A stretch of 64,000 nucleotides of DNA, from the NCBI GenBank assembly GCA_033030425.1, contig JAUFSD010000012.1:682001-746000 (forward strand), read 5' to 3'. Each line of letters starts with the position of its first letter. The stretch's first letter is position 1. The notes under the pieces were generated by a model. That model ran no database searches, was not told the origin of the DNA, and saw nothing but the letters and a program-made list of their open reading frames with translations. The position numbers and the translations under genes are program-made. This DNA is from Verpa conica. Taxonomy: Eukaryota; Ascomycota; Pezizomycetes; Pezizales; Morchellaceae. Below, one piece after another: positions 24,488 to 35,186 of this stretch.

Positions 24488-25213
24488 GCGTTTTTTGCAC
24501 TTCCTGTGGTTTCCCTCTCTGCTCGTAGGGGGTAGGTTAATTTTTTTGGTTGGCTTGTATTATTTTCTTGTTCTTATCTTATTTTCTTTTTTCACTGTTC
24601 CTACAGAGGCTCTCGTTTAATGGATTCTCATGGGCTTATGGCGTTCTCTTTTCTTTTCAGACATTGAAGGGGAAAAAATATATATATATACATATTTTGT
24701 TTTTATGGCTTTCACGAATGGGATCGATGGGGATTTCTTAACATAACAGCGTTGGAGCTGGGTCATTTTTTTTAATAAGTTTTTTCTTTCTCTTTTACCT
24801 ACCTGTTTACTTTCTTTTCCACTTTCTTTCAGCTTTGTACCGTTATGGAGAATGCATTGGTATGGGATGCAATACAAACTGGAACCGGAACTATGCATTG
24901 CGAGTGCGGGGAAAACCTCGGGAATCTGGTTTTGTGATTTATCCAGATGCAAGAGGATGATCGCGATTGCCTTCTTTCCCTTCCCCACTCAGATAATGCG
25001 CTCTAGGTGACACTGCATGTTGCCTCCGTCCACTCCCACGGAGTGTGATGTAGGATCATCTGCGGCTTGTCCCGTCTGCTTGGCGCAAGCACCGAACCAA
25101 GATCTTGGATCCAACGTGTTCTGCGCCCCTTTTCTGCTCTGCTCGATCTTATTCAATATCTAAATCTAGATCATCACAATATCTACCCCGCGTTCCCCAC
25201 ACTTCTATTCACA
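24488..25213. other. intergenic, ADK2 3' region and LCL3 promoter
   Basis: T-rich sequence with a TATATA run near 24678-24690 follows the ADK2 stop. Open frames here have no recognisable product. The last 150 bases are probably the LCL3 leader; an in-frame upstream start at 25067 exists, but the protein family begins at the internal MRWPPW. Confidence 0.5.
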
Positions 25214-26135
25214 ATGAGATGGCCTCCTTGGTCCTCACCTTCCCACGATGATGATGACCGCCTGTATGGGCGTCAGCGGCGTCAACTCAAAGAGCTCTGG
25301 GTGGAGAAAAAGGACATCATAGTACCGACACTTACATTAACTTCGGGTACCCTCGCCCTGATCTACGTATACCGAAACTTTATGAGGCGGATCCCTGATG
25401 CGACAGCGATCTACCCGAATTTCTTTCGCCGACGGAGTCTATTTGGGAAAGTTACGACTGTTGGTGATGGGGATGGGTTTCGGTTGTTCCATACACCTGG
25501 GGGACGGTTGTTAGGATGGGGTTGGTTCCCCGGGAGGAAGGTTCCGGTGGGGAAATTTCTAAAGGAGACTGTGGGTTTCTCCTTGTGTGGGAGGAGTAAG
25601 GGGGAAGGAGGTGCTAATATTTTTACACACAGCTTCATATTAGGATTGCAGGCGTAGATGCGCCGGAGGGTTCTCACTTTGGGAAACAAGCACAACCATA
25701 TGCAGCGGAGGCCCTTCTGTGGCTGAGGGAGAATCTAGTTGGAAGGAACGTCAGGGCATATATTTACAGGCGGGATCAGTATGGGAGGATTGTTGCGAGT
25801 GTAAAGGTGCGCAGGGGGTTGAGGATGAAGGATGTAGGACTGGAGATGCTGGAGGCGGGAATGGCAACTGTGTATGTTTCTGCTCATTCTGGTATTATAG
25901 AGAAATGCTAATTTTTTTTTTGGGGGGGGGTGGATGTTGTGCTATCAGTTACGAAGCAAAGACAGGCGCAGAGTTTGGGAAGTTAGAAGGGATTTATAGA
26001 CTCGCGGAATGGCGGGCACAGAAGGACAAGAAGGGGATATGGAAGCAGAAGAGGATAAACTTCATATCCCCGGGTGAATATAAGAAAGCTTTAAAGGAGG
26101 CAGAGCTAAAGGCGGGCACAGGGGTGAGGGTATAA
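25214..26135 (+). CDS. LCL3: Lcl3-type membrane-anchored staphylococcal-nuclease-like endonuclease
   Basis: Probable endonuclease of the thermonuclease fold, anchored in a membrane, usually reported as mitochondrial in yeast. Exons 25214-25570, 25633-25871 and 25949-26135 encode 260 residues. The start MRWPPW is the family signature. A transmembrane segment spans about 36-55 ([19 protein letters not shown]). The nuclease domain starts at [28 protein letters not shown] gives R123, D128 and E131, the counterparts of the metal and catalytic residues of staphylococcal nuclease, and [10 protein letters not shown] supplies the second arginine (R171). The C-terminus has [18 protein letters not shown] and [19 protein letters not shown]. 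Intron 2 contains a T9-G9-like homopolymer junction near 25912-25929. Convergent with BCP1. Confidence 0.93.
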
Positions 26136-27158
26136 TCATAATAGGTGAGCCCCTGCCGAATAAAGGATTCCAGGCCGTTTGCTGGCGTGGACAAAATATT
26201 TCCTGGCAGAGGGCGCACTTCTCTATATCTTGTTTGTTTAGCTATCTATTTACTTATGACTGATCACTTCTACCAATAGTTTTATGAAGTCTGTTGCTTA
26301 TAACTAGAGCTATTGTGTCTCTAAAGCCTGATATTAAAATAAATTAATATATATGGTATGTACTAATATAAAAGTTTTGGTACTTACGTGGTCCCACATC
26401 AAAATAATCTTACTATACCCCGGCTAACATAATAACAACTCAATTAATCATCTTGGTATCTAAAAATGATCTCTAGCATATGGAGATTAGTTTTGAATAA
26501 TTCCAAAGCCTAAAAGTAAGTACTTTGCAGTTCAGGGAGGTGGCTTCACCAAGTCTATTGCAGTGCAAAGCCTCCGCTTGGAATTTCTATAACAGGCTAC
26601 AACTAGCTAGGTTTATATTTTAAGAGCCTTGAAAAACAAAATTTGAGATTATTCTTGAGATAATTTCCGAGATATCTACCAGGTATAAGGGTTGCTAGCT
26701 GAGGATGGGTGGTATTTTTTTACCTAGTTGATATGAGTGATTTAAGTGTAAAATGGCGTTTTTACCAAAAATTTCGTGCCCTAGCTATACGTATATAATA
26801 TTTTCACTGACATCTCTAGAACCTAAACTCAAATTATCAATTGGCCTGGGTGGTGTTAGTTCACATGCTTCTTGGTGCTTGTAAAACTTAGTTGTAATGG
26901 TGTAGGTTTTATGGGATTTTTTCCACAAGATATCTAGCTCGACGGCTTTTTGTATATTGGCTACATTTTTTTGTATGCTAAAAGTCAAAAATAAGCTTCG
27001 TATTATTATTTCGGAAATTATCTAGTGGGGGATTTTTTTTAGTTACATGGTCATAGAATATCACTTGTATTTCCGCTCAAGCTTAATTCGCTAGAGCTTG
27101 AATTTCTTGGCTTTTTCTTATCTTTAGACTGTCCTATTGTAGCCCCTCATACTCCTGT
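26136..27158. other. intergenic, convergent 3' ends of LCL3 and BCP1
   Basis: AT-rich kilobase with no supported gene. I see nothing structured beyond short AT runs. Confidence 0.5.
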
Positions 27159-28157
27159 TCATGTTGTAAATAATCCCTCTAGATCGCCCACTACCCCCGC
27201 GAGCTCGTCCTTCCCAACAAGCATCATATGTCCCTGCGGCATGATCCCAAAATCCGAAAATGCTCTCTTACTATCTGCCGCGCGTTCATCCTGCTCCTTG
27301 ACATACTTGAAGCTCCCATATGCCTCTGCCTTGCGCTGTATAGTCTCGTCCTCTGGATGGAAATAGAATACCTCTTTCGACTTGTTCCTTGAGCTGGCAG
27401 CCTTCTTTCCTTTTTTTACAGGGCGTGATTCAAGGTCGTCGAGTTTTGAAGGTATCTCTGTGTATGTTTTTGAGAGTATGAGGAAATGAGTGAATCTGTA
27501 GGGTTCGTTCTAGTTATTTATTTTTATGTTAGCGGGGGAGAGTGGGTAGTTGGGTAGGAGGGGAGGGGACTTCTTCAATAGCCCAATTGATCTCCTCAAG
27601 GAGCATCTTGTACATTGGAGGGACTATCTCTGTGGGGACGTTGATGAGGCGTTCTGTTAGGATTAGACCAGTGCGGCTAGTTGCGTCGGGGGAGATGAGA
27701 GGCTTGAGTTTTTCGTGGAGGGTAGGAGTGAGGGCGGAGCGTGAAAGAATGTATTTTGAGAGTTGTTGGATTACAGGTTTTTCCTGGGGGGTTCAACTGG
27801 CAGTTAGTACTTTTCTTTGTAGCAGGGGGGGGGGGCAGTAGTGGTTACTTTGTGTTCTTGTAAGTTAAGAACGGTAAGAAACGCATAAGGGTCACTTTCA
27901 TTCCCATCGACTTTTACTGTTGTTCCAAGCAAAGGCTGCGAGAGGATTAGATCTGTCAAGGCGGAGATGTCGAATAATGTTGAATCTGCGTCAAACAGCT
28001 GCCGTAGGAGAGTTTTGAGGCCGTGGAAATCATGGGCAGGTTGAGGGTCGAACATTTCAAAGTCAACATTGACTATGTCTATGTCGTCGTCTGAACTAGA
28101 GTCATCATCAACCATAGAGAGATCTTCTGTATCTTTGAGTTCCTTTCGTTTCCCCAT
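27159..28157 (-). CDS. BCP1: BCP1 / BCCIP-family nuclear export protein
   Basis: Homologue of yeast Bcp1, needed for nuclear export of Mss4 and acting as chaperone of ribosomal protein uL14 (family knowledge). Exons on the minus strand: 28157-27849, 27783-27571 and 27509-27159; 290 residues, near the yeast length. The N-terminus MGKRKELKD is followed by an acidic stretch (DDDSSSDDDIDIVNVDFEMFDP), then DFHGLKTLLRQLF, LTDLILSQPLLGTTVKVDG and DPYAFLTVLNLQEHK. The second half contains RTGLILTERLINVPTEIVPP, FTHFLILSKTY and FHPEDE, and ends near MPQGHMMLVGKDEL. An upstream in-frame ATG at 28232 would add 25 residues; the internal start is preferred because the family begins MGKRK. Intron 1 holds an 11-base C run on the coding strand. 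Shares a 210-bp divergent promoter with bL21m. Confidence 0.94.
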
Positions 28158-28367
28158 TGCTGTATATGAGATTTTTGTATATATAGTGGGGATGGGTGTT
28201 GGAGGTTGCTTTGGTGGGGTGGATTTCTGCATCTAAAATGCAATAACTGGCCGGGTAACTAACCAGGTAACAACTCTTGGATTCACCCTGGGGTTTCGTT
28301 ATATCAACGTTTTTACACCCCCTCACCCTCCCATCCCCTTCGGCTTGTTACACACTCCAGCTTCAAA
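28158..28367. promoter_or_regulatory. bidirectional promoter, BCP1 / bL21m
   Basis: Only 210 bp separate the two divergent start codons, so the genes probably share regulatory sequence; one encodes a factor for cytosolic ribosome assembly, the other a mitochondrial ribosomal protein. A TATATATA-like stretch lies at about 28178-28185 on the BCP1 side. No specific factor site is assigned. Confidence 0.6.
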
Positions 28368-28982
28368 ATGCTGTTGCGTGTAGCCCAACGTTCTTTATGG
28401 CCATTGGTCTCTGCCGCTCCATCCTCGGCTCTGCTAGCACAACACTTCCTCCGCGGCATTGCAACTTCTCCAATTCTCAGGGATTCATCCCTTCTCACAG
28501 AATCACCCTCAGAACCTTCAAAAGTCCCGCAAGACGGCTCTCTAAAGGTTACTACCGAAGCACCCACTGTACACGCCTCCCTTACGCTCCTATCCGCCTT
28601 AAAGGCACAGCCGTCGCAATACATAACGATTCACATCCACAAGTTCCCGTTCCTTGTTACAGTTGGAGATCTTGTTCGGCTACCATTCCGTCTAAAAGAA
28701 GTTTCTGTTGGTGATTCACTGAGAATCACGCATGCGAGTGTGCTTGGCTCAAGGGATTATACGTTAAAGGGATCGCCGTATATTGATGAGAGCTTGTTTG
28801 AATGCCGTGCTATGGTTGTCGAGGAGACCGCGGAGCCACTAAGGGTGAAGGAGAAGACAAAAAGGAGACAAAGGAGAATCAAGAAGGTGAAGAGTAAGCA
28901 CCGGTATACGGTATTAAGGATTAGTGAACTAGTTATCAACGATTCACCACAGGTTGCAGCGGCAGCGGCAGTGGGAGTATAA
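28368..28982 (+). CDS. MRPL49: mitochondrial large-subunit ribosomal protein bL21m
   Basis: Intronless gene for 204 residues. An Arg/Ser/Ala-rich N-terminus (MLLRVAQRSLWPLVSAAPSS..) fits a mitochondrial presequence. The L21 domain follows: YITIHIHKFPFLVTVGDLVR, LPFRLKEVSVGDSLRI, the VLGSRDYTLKGSPYI loop, then a basic segment KEKTKRRQRRIKKVKSKHRY and the ending TVLRISELVIN. This is the bacterial L21 order with a fungal N-terminal extension. It lies head-to-head with BCP1. Confidence 0.92.
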   Translation: MLLRVAQRSLWPLVSAAPSSALLAQHFLRGIATSPILRDSSLLTESPSEPSKVPQDGSLKVTTEAPTVHASLTLLSALKAQPSQYITIHIHKFPFLVTVGDLVRLPFRLKEVSVGDSLRITHASVLGSRDYTLKGSPYIDESLFECRAMVVEETAEPLRVKEKTKRRQRRIKKVKSKHRYTVLRISELVINDSPQVAAAAAVGV

Positions 28983-29464
28983 AATGACGATATAGGGGGG
29001 GCGGAGGGTGGAGGTTTAAGAGAACTAGAACGGTGAAAAGTGAATATATAGATTGTGGGAGAGGCATCATAGGTTCTGTTACGAGAGATGGCAAAGTTCT
29101 TCCGAGGGGGGGTCTACTATAGAGGTGCTCAGGGTATCTTGCTCACTACTATGTGTAGAATTGTAAATATATATATTGGGTCAAAATAAGGGTTTGATCA
29201 ATAGATGTATAAACATTATGGCCAGTAGTTTGTTTGGCGGGTTAGTAGGATGACCGGATTAACTACCGGAGGAGAAACCCTAGCCCTAATTCTCCGATAA
29301 CTTTTTTCAACCTCATCCCCGGATTCTCCACAGCCCCTCCTCCCTCAGAAACAACCTACAGAGCGCTGGAGACCCCCAATCTTCCCGATCTATAATTCAA
29401 CTCATCAACTGTAATTAATAATACAAGTCTCTAATAGAAAATAGAGAGAGAGAGAATCCTAATC
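28983..29464. other. intergenic, bL21m 3' end and SOF1 promoter
   Basis: AT-rich with a G run just after the bL21m stop and an AGAGAG tract immediately before the SOF1 start. No gene seen. Confidence 0.5.
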
Positions 29465-30906
29465 ATGGTTAGCTCTCTTACCCCCCCCCCCGGCTATCTA
29501 TTTATTCTAACACTTTCTAGAAAATCAAGGCTCTCTCCCGCTCTGCCCAGACATACAACCCTCCCGGTACCACAGCAACAGTACAGCCCCGTAATCTCAA
29601 CCCAGAACTCCACCCCTTTGAAAAGGCCCGCGAGTACACCCGGGCCCTCAATGCCACAAAACTAGAGCGCATGTTCGCCGCCCCCTTCATAGCACAGTTA
29701 GGGGACGGCCATGTCGACGGCGTATACTCTCTCACAAAAGACCTTCGCTCCCTGTCCCGTATTGCATCAGGGAGCGGGGACGGAGAGGTCAAAATATGGG
29801 ACCTAGCAGAGAGGACTGAAATGCTGACTGTCAAGGCACACGAGGGGATCGTTAAGGGTATTTGCTTCACAAACATGACGGGAGAGGACCAGAGACTACT
29901 GTCTTGTGCGAGTGATCGCACGGTGAAGATGTGGGATCCTTACGCAAGTGAGAATGGGAATGTCCCCGTAGCGACATACTTAGGTAGCGGGGCGTTTAAT
30001 GGGATCACGCACCACCGGTCTGACCACACATTTGCGACGGCGTCAAGCACAATTGAGATCTGGGACTCGACAAGGTCAAAGCCAGTATCGACTTTGAATT
30101 GGGGAGTGGATACAATCAATACAGTCAAGTTCAATCACTCCGAGACTTCTGTCTTAGCTTCAGCCGGAACAGATAGGACACTCATTTTCTACGATCTCAG
30201 AACTTCGTCGCCGGTCGCGAAGCTGGTTACTGCACTGCGTACAAATGCTATCTGTTGGAACCCCATGGAGCCTTTTAACCTGGCGACTGGGAGTGAGGAT
30301 CATAACGCTTATGTATTTGATATGAGGAAGCTCAACCGTGCATTAAACGTGCTTAAGGATCATGTCGCGGCGGTTATGGATGTAGATTATTCGCCTACTG
30401 GCGAAGAGCTGGTTACGGGGTCTTACGATCGAACGATAAGAATCTATAAGGCCCGTGAGGGGCACTCAAGGTATGTGGCCTATTTTGTCCTCAGAGGTTC
30501 GGTAGCTAATGGTATTTGCAGAGATATATACCATACAAAACGCATGCAGCGTGTCTTTTCTGTTGCCTTCACCACAGATACTCGTTATATTCTCTCTGGG
30601 AGTGATGATGGAAACGTGCGTCTCTGGCGGTCCGAGGCATCCGCTCGCTCCCACGTGCGTTCCGCCAAAGAACGTGTAAAGTTGGAGTACGATGCTGCGC
30701 TGAAGGAGCGATATAAACATATGCCCGAGATACGTAGGATTGCTAGGCATAGACATATCCCCAAAACAATAAAGAAGGCTGGGGAGATTAAAAAGATTGA
30801 GGAAGCGAGTATTAAGCGGAAAGAGGAGAATGAGAGGAGGCACAGTAAGAAGGGGAAGATGAGGAGGGTGCCTATGAGGGAGAGCATGATAATTGCCAAG
30901 GAGTAA
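29465..30906 (+). CDS. SOF1: SOF1 / DCAF13, WD40 protein of the SSU processome
   Basis: U3 snoRNP-associated WD40 protein required for 18S rRNA maturation in the nucleolus. Coding exons are 29465-29467 (only the ATG), 29521-30470 and 30522-30906; 445 residues. The upstream frame of the same ATG runs into the intron, whereas splicing gives MKIKALSRSAQTYNPP, the conserved Sof1 N-terminus, after a TTCTAAC branch point. Repeats include GEVKIWDL, RTVKMWDP, STIEIWDS, RTLIFYDL, YVFDMRKL, RTIRIYKA and GNVRLWRS. The Sof1 C-terminal domain follows (KLEYDAALKERYKHMPEIRR, RHIPKTIKKA). The 51-bp second intron is stop-free and in frame, but its removal restores the conserved GHSRDIYHTKRMQRVFSV. An 11-base C run lies in intron 1, and G's directly follow the stop. 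Confidence 0.96.
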
Positions 30907-31026
30907 GGGGGGGGGGGGTAAATATGTAGATATTAATTTGTGGTTTAAAAAGAAATTAAAAGTTGGAATTATTGGAATTATAAAATTATATACGAAGAAA
31001 AACCAGGTCGTATGTGTAGAGGTATA

Positions 31027-31251
31027 CAGCACAGTCACCCTATAAGAATTCGAGCTACAGGAATATTTGCCTTATAAGAATATATGTTTAGGACCGGACA
31101 TGGGTTATTTTATGGGTGCTAGTATTCTCCTATAAGAATATCTTCTCTATAAGAATATCTTCTCTATAAGAATATCTTCTCTATAAGAATATCTTCTCTA
31201 TAAGAATATAGGTTCGCTCTATTTTCATATTCTTATAGGGCGACCGCACTG
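31027..31251. mobile_element. TA-flanked MITE with internal 17-bp tandem array
   Basis: Left end CAGCACAGTCACCCTATAAG; right end in reverse complement CAGTGCGGTCGCCCTATAAG, with all differences being transitions. TA lies on both sides (31025-31026, 31252-31253). Between about 31131 and 31210 the unit CTATAAGAATATCTTCT is repeated in tandem about five times, the last copy partial. The unit is essentially the TIR-internal motif. Confidence 0.8.
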
Positions 31252-32016
31252 TATCTACGACATTATGACTCTAGCTATTTTGATATATATATATATCAAG
31301 GCTCCCTACCGTGTACTGCCCCCACATTTCATCTTTTTTATTATTATCGATATCGAACAAATACAATGCCTATCTGTAAGATAGACGGCAGCTCCAGGAG
31401 GACCTGTATCAATTATAGACTTAATTCTTGAAATAGCTTCTGGGCTTACACAAGTAGAAACCCCATGCTCCATTGGCCCTGAATAAGATGGTACTTTATC
31501 GTGAATTACTTCAATAGAGAATCTGCTAAACCTCTTCCTCCACTAGGAATTCACACCAGTGAAGAGCATCTGCACATACCTCAATACGCTCCTCACGTAC
31601 ACCGATGGCCTATCCCATAAAGTCGAGACCCAACATTTGTACACACATCTAAAGGCAACTGCCCCCATTAAATAAAAATATTACTGATAATGAAATGATA
31701 ACACGAAAATCTCCTAGATCTTCTCTACGGTTCTGCTGGTGGAAATTCTCGGCTTATTGGAAGTCTGCTCCCTCCGAGACTCTGGAGCATCTATGTAGAA
31801 ATCTCCAATTTTAATTCTATATAGTTGAATATATGATAACGCCTACCCTCTACTATACTATTCCTTCATCGAAATACAAGCTATGACACTCTCAGGTATT
31901 TGAAGTAAATCTAGCCAGCTTATTATGCCGCGTCCCACCGGTTTTTCAAAGTCTAGTTGGGATTCCACGGAAACCAAGGAGATGGTGTCTGTAATTCAGC
32001 TATACGAGAAGACGTA

Positions 32017-32470
32017 CAGTCGCTAGCAAGAAGTCTTCGTGATCGCATACAGCACATACCAAAAATAACCAACTTGGAGCCTTTATCACATAGCCACAAC
32101 AGAACTTTTCTCTTAGGATAATTTTGGGAGAAGATAAAGAGTATGTTAAAGGTTTTTTCCAGTTTTTTTCCAGTTTTTTGATTGCTATTCTAGGGCCCTA
32201 GGAAGTCCAGAATATTGTGGTTGTAAGAATACCTCTAGGTCCCAAGCAAATCTTGCATAGCAACAGGCTTTCCACACAGAATATTTTATTCCTCCCCAGA
32301 ACTATTTTCTATAAGGTTGAGAATGTAGAACTAGTATCTCTAGATACTCAAGAATTTTACCATGGCTTTATAATTAAGAATAATTGTGGTGTTATTGGGT
32401 GGAAAAGGCTGAAAATCGGGTACTTTTGGTGTGTATTACCCCAATCACGAAGACTTCTTGCTAGTGACTG
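32017..32470. mobile_element. TA-flanked inverted-repeat element
   Basis: Left CAGTCGCTAGCAAGAAGTCT, right in reverse complement CAGTCACTAGCAAGAAGTCT, both continuing TCGTGAT; alignable for roughly 50 bp. TA at 32015-32016 and 32471-32472. The 454-bp interior has no recognisable transposase. Confidence 0.75.
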
Positions 32471-32839
32471 TACCATCTCTGAAAGGTGGACTACGGTGAT
32501 AAAATACCGCTTGGAGAACCAAAACTTATGGTATCATATACTAAGAACTCGCCTAAGATTCAAAGATTAGTGGAGGAGAGAGATGAAAAGTTTGATGTTG
32601 ATTAGGGGAAGGCGGAGCTGGGAAAACATATAGCGGAGCCAGAGGTGTATCCTGGTAAGTGCTTGGGGTTATAAAGGTGATAGAGCTAACTTTCGAGATA
32701 GGTGCGGACCAATATGATCATAGTAAGCTAACTTGAGTGGTATTATGGACGTTTATGCCCCGATCAATAACTATATAATTTTTCTTCGAGAGGAGCAAGC
32801 AACTCCCTAGATAACATGAATCACAAAAATAACCTACGC

Positions 32840-35186
32840 TTACAAGTCATAAAGTACCTTCGTCCAATCAAACTGATCCCACTTTTTCTTGAACTCTGCC
32901 TCTCTTGGATCCTTCCCTTTCATCCACCTCCCTTGCCTCTTAATTATGTTCGGTTCCGCATCCAACATTCCTCCTAGTACCTCACGAGCGAATAAATCAC
33001 CCTTTGGCCAACGGTTCTCATCCTCTATAATATGTCCCATCCCCCCATCGATCTCAAACCAAACATGAAAGTATGGCATTTGCTTAATAAGGGAGCGCCT
33101 GAACGCTTGTTTTCCAAGACCTTCTTTGTGTGCTCTGGAGAGTGTATCTATAATTTTTTTGTGCTGTGACCATTCCTCATCGGAGGACATAATAGCCTCC
33201 TATATTCGTCACAAGTCATATTAGTGGGGGAACTCATAAATTTATATTTGAGCCACCGTGAAGGAAAGATTTATTAACCTTGAAGTAAGCTGGCGCTGTC
33301 TCCCCTAGCTCAACTGGCAGTGGAACAGCTATAATTGCCGCATGCTTCTTTCGTTGTGGTGACGCTGCGTTCTCGTAAAATATTACGTCTCTGCCCTGGT
33401 TATTATACATCCGGAGCAAGCTTTTCATAAAATTCTGTATAAGACCAAACATTATTAGATATAGTTTCACATGAAATCGATTCAAGAGCTAGAGCATATT
33501 GACTTACCCTAACTTCTTCCCATTCGTCATCGTCACACTCCATCATGTTGACCCTGTGCTGGATCGGAATAATCATAGCACCCCCAGAGCTCAGCTCTGG
33601 CTCGGTTGGTAGAGTTAAGAATACTCTTGTCCCTGTGGAGATTACAGGGGCTATTGGAGGCTTCTCGTTTTGTTCACAAAGAGGGCAGTTATTCAATACC
33701 TGTTGCATCTTTTTGAATTCGTTGATAGCCATATTTTTCAAGTCCATCTCGTTCCTCTGTACATGTTTAGCCAGTTTAGTGGCATTTTCATCAAGATAAT
33801 CCAGGTTATCCTAGAGTTTATTAGCTTCGTAACATTGAATAGTAGGAAATATCGAATTCTTACAGAAAATTTCACGTCTCTTGAAATCCTTTCTGCTAGT
33901 AGCATTCCTTCACCACCAGCCACAGCGCCTCTAGTCCTCTTCTCTTCTCTAACCATATCATCCAAGGTCATATCCTCTTTCTCCATTAACTTCCCTTTCT
34001 TTCCTTCAGTTACTTCTCTACCAATTCTTCCCTCTAACCCGGCTAACTTCCTCGAATCCATCGCCGTAAGCACTATTTCTTTCAAGGGGTTTATCCTCGC
34101 CTCTGCGGCAGCTGAAACTGCATCACCGTATTCTTTCTCCATCTCCGTAGCTTTGGGGTCCCCTTTAATTTGTGCTCTTAGGTATGCAGCCTTCAACCGA
34201 TTTAATGCAGTTTGATCAAGAAGCTTTACAGGCACCGCAATTGGCACAGTTTCGCTGGTTTTTGTTGGGCCAAAATCTCTCTCATATTTCTCCTCCCTTG
34301 ATCGTCTTTGCATATCCTCTGTCGCAACCCTTTTCAGCCTCTCTTGGTAAAGTTCACCTGTGGGTTTATCTTTTGTGTCTCTCCTCTCTTTTCCATACAT
34401 CTCTCTCCTCCCTATTTCCATTTCTTCCTCTCTCGCTTCATCAAAGCTCTTTAGATCCCCGTATCTCTCAATTGCCATTTCTTCTACACTCCTCCCATCC
34501 TCCTTTGCGGCCTGATAAACCCTTTTTAATTTTAACATTCTCCATTTAGAGCCTTCATCTCCAAACGTATATCCCACGTTATCGCTTGTGTCCATTGCAT
34601 ACTCATCAACAGACTTTCCCTCTTTCAACTGTTGGTTGAGCTCGTTCTTATGGATAAGAGGGCGATAATCTGGTTTTGCGACTGGTTGCGGCGCGGACTT
34701 CCGAATCCCCTTTTGTGTGTAGTCGACAAAGTCGGCCGACGGCTCGGTCATCCATGAATCACGTTTTAATGTAGGAGAAACAACAGTTTCTGGGTTCACA
34801 ATAGCGCTAGTTATTTCAGCGCCGCCAGAGTTGGCAGAAATCGGTGGTGCTTCAATCCATTCGCTCCCATCATCGTCATCGCCTTTGTCAGCGGATCTAG
34901 ACTTTCCATCACCCTCGTCCTTTCGTGGCTTTCGATATCTTCGGTGCTCATCGCCGTGCTCACTATCGTGCCGCAAGCGCTTCTTTCGGTGACGGCGTTC
35001 AGAATCGCGGCCTCTGTCCTTGTCCTTTTCCCGGTCTTGATCCCTATATTGTGAAGACCGGTGGTGATGATGACTATGATGATGATGTCGGTGTGACCTG
35101 TCTCGTGATCTACCTCCCCGGCTTTCTTTATCACGACGCCGTTCGGGTTCCGGTTCTTTTGACCTTCCTCTCGTCTCGGAAGCCAT
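32840..35186 (-). CDS. CWF19: CWF19-like pre-mRNA splicing factor
   Basis: Spliceosome-associated protein of the Cwf19 family, linked to late spliceosome steps and intron lariat turnover. Exons on the minus strand: 35186-33864, 33810-33508, 33434-33279 and 33199-32840; 713 residues. The first 110 residues are a low-complexity RS/RD/H-rich region (HRHHHHSHHHHRSS, DRDR-type repeats) typical of splicing proteins. A middle helical charged part (KWRMLKLKRVYQAAKEDGRS, MAIERYGDLKSFDEAREEEM) is followed by DNLDYLDENATKLAKH. CwfJ domain 1 holds NCPLCEQ, HRVNMMECDDDEWEEVR and KKHAAIIAVPLP; domain 2 runs from SRAHKEGLGKQAFRRSLIKQ through PYFHVWFEIDGGMGHIIED to WKKWDQFDW-like residues near the end. Transcribed in the same direction as the vezatin-like gene 1 kb away. 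Confidence 0.96.

Larger units (their letters stand above)
30907..32839. other. convergent intergenic region with two TA-flanked elements
   Basis: Between SOF1 and CWF19, two inverted-repeat elements (31027-31251 and 32017-32470) and AT-rich DNA. A stop-free minus-strand stretch at about 31339-31543 looks more protein-like than its surroundings (see findings). A plus-strand frame at 32217-32570 overlaps the second element and shows no domain. Confidence 0.55.

Noticed and set aside
25067..25213. Upstream start for LCL3
   Set aside because: In frame, but the added 49 residues do not resemble the family, which starts at MRWPPW.
32217..32570. 117-residue frame overlapping the inverted-repeat element at 32017-32470
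   Set aside because: Runs out through the terminal repeat of the element and shows no transposase motif such as HTH, DDE or DDD.
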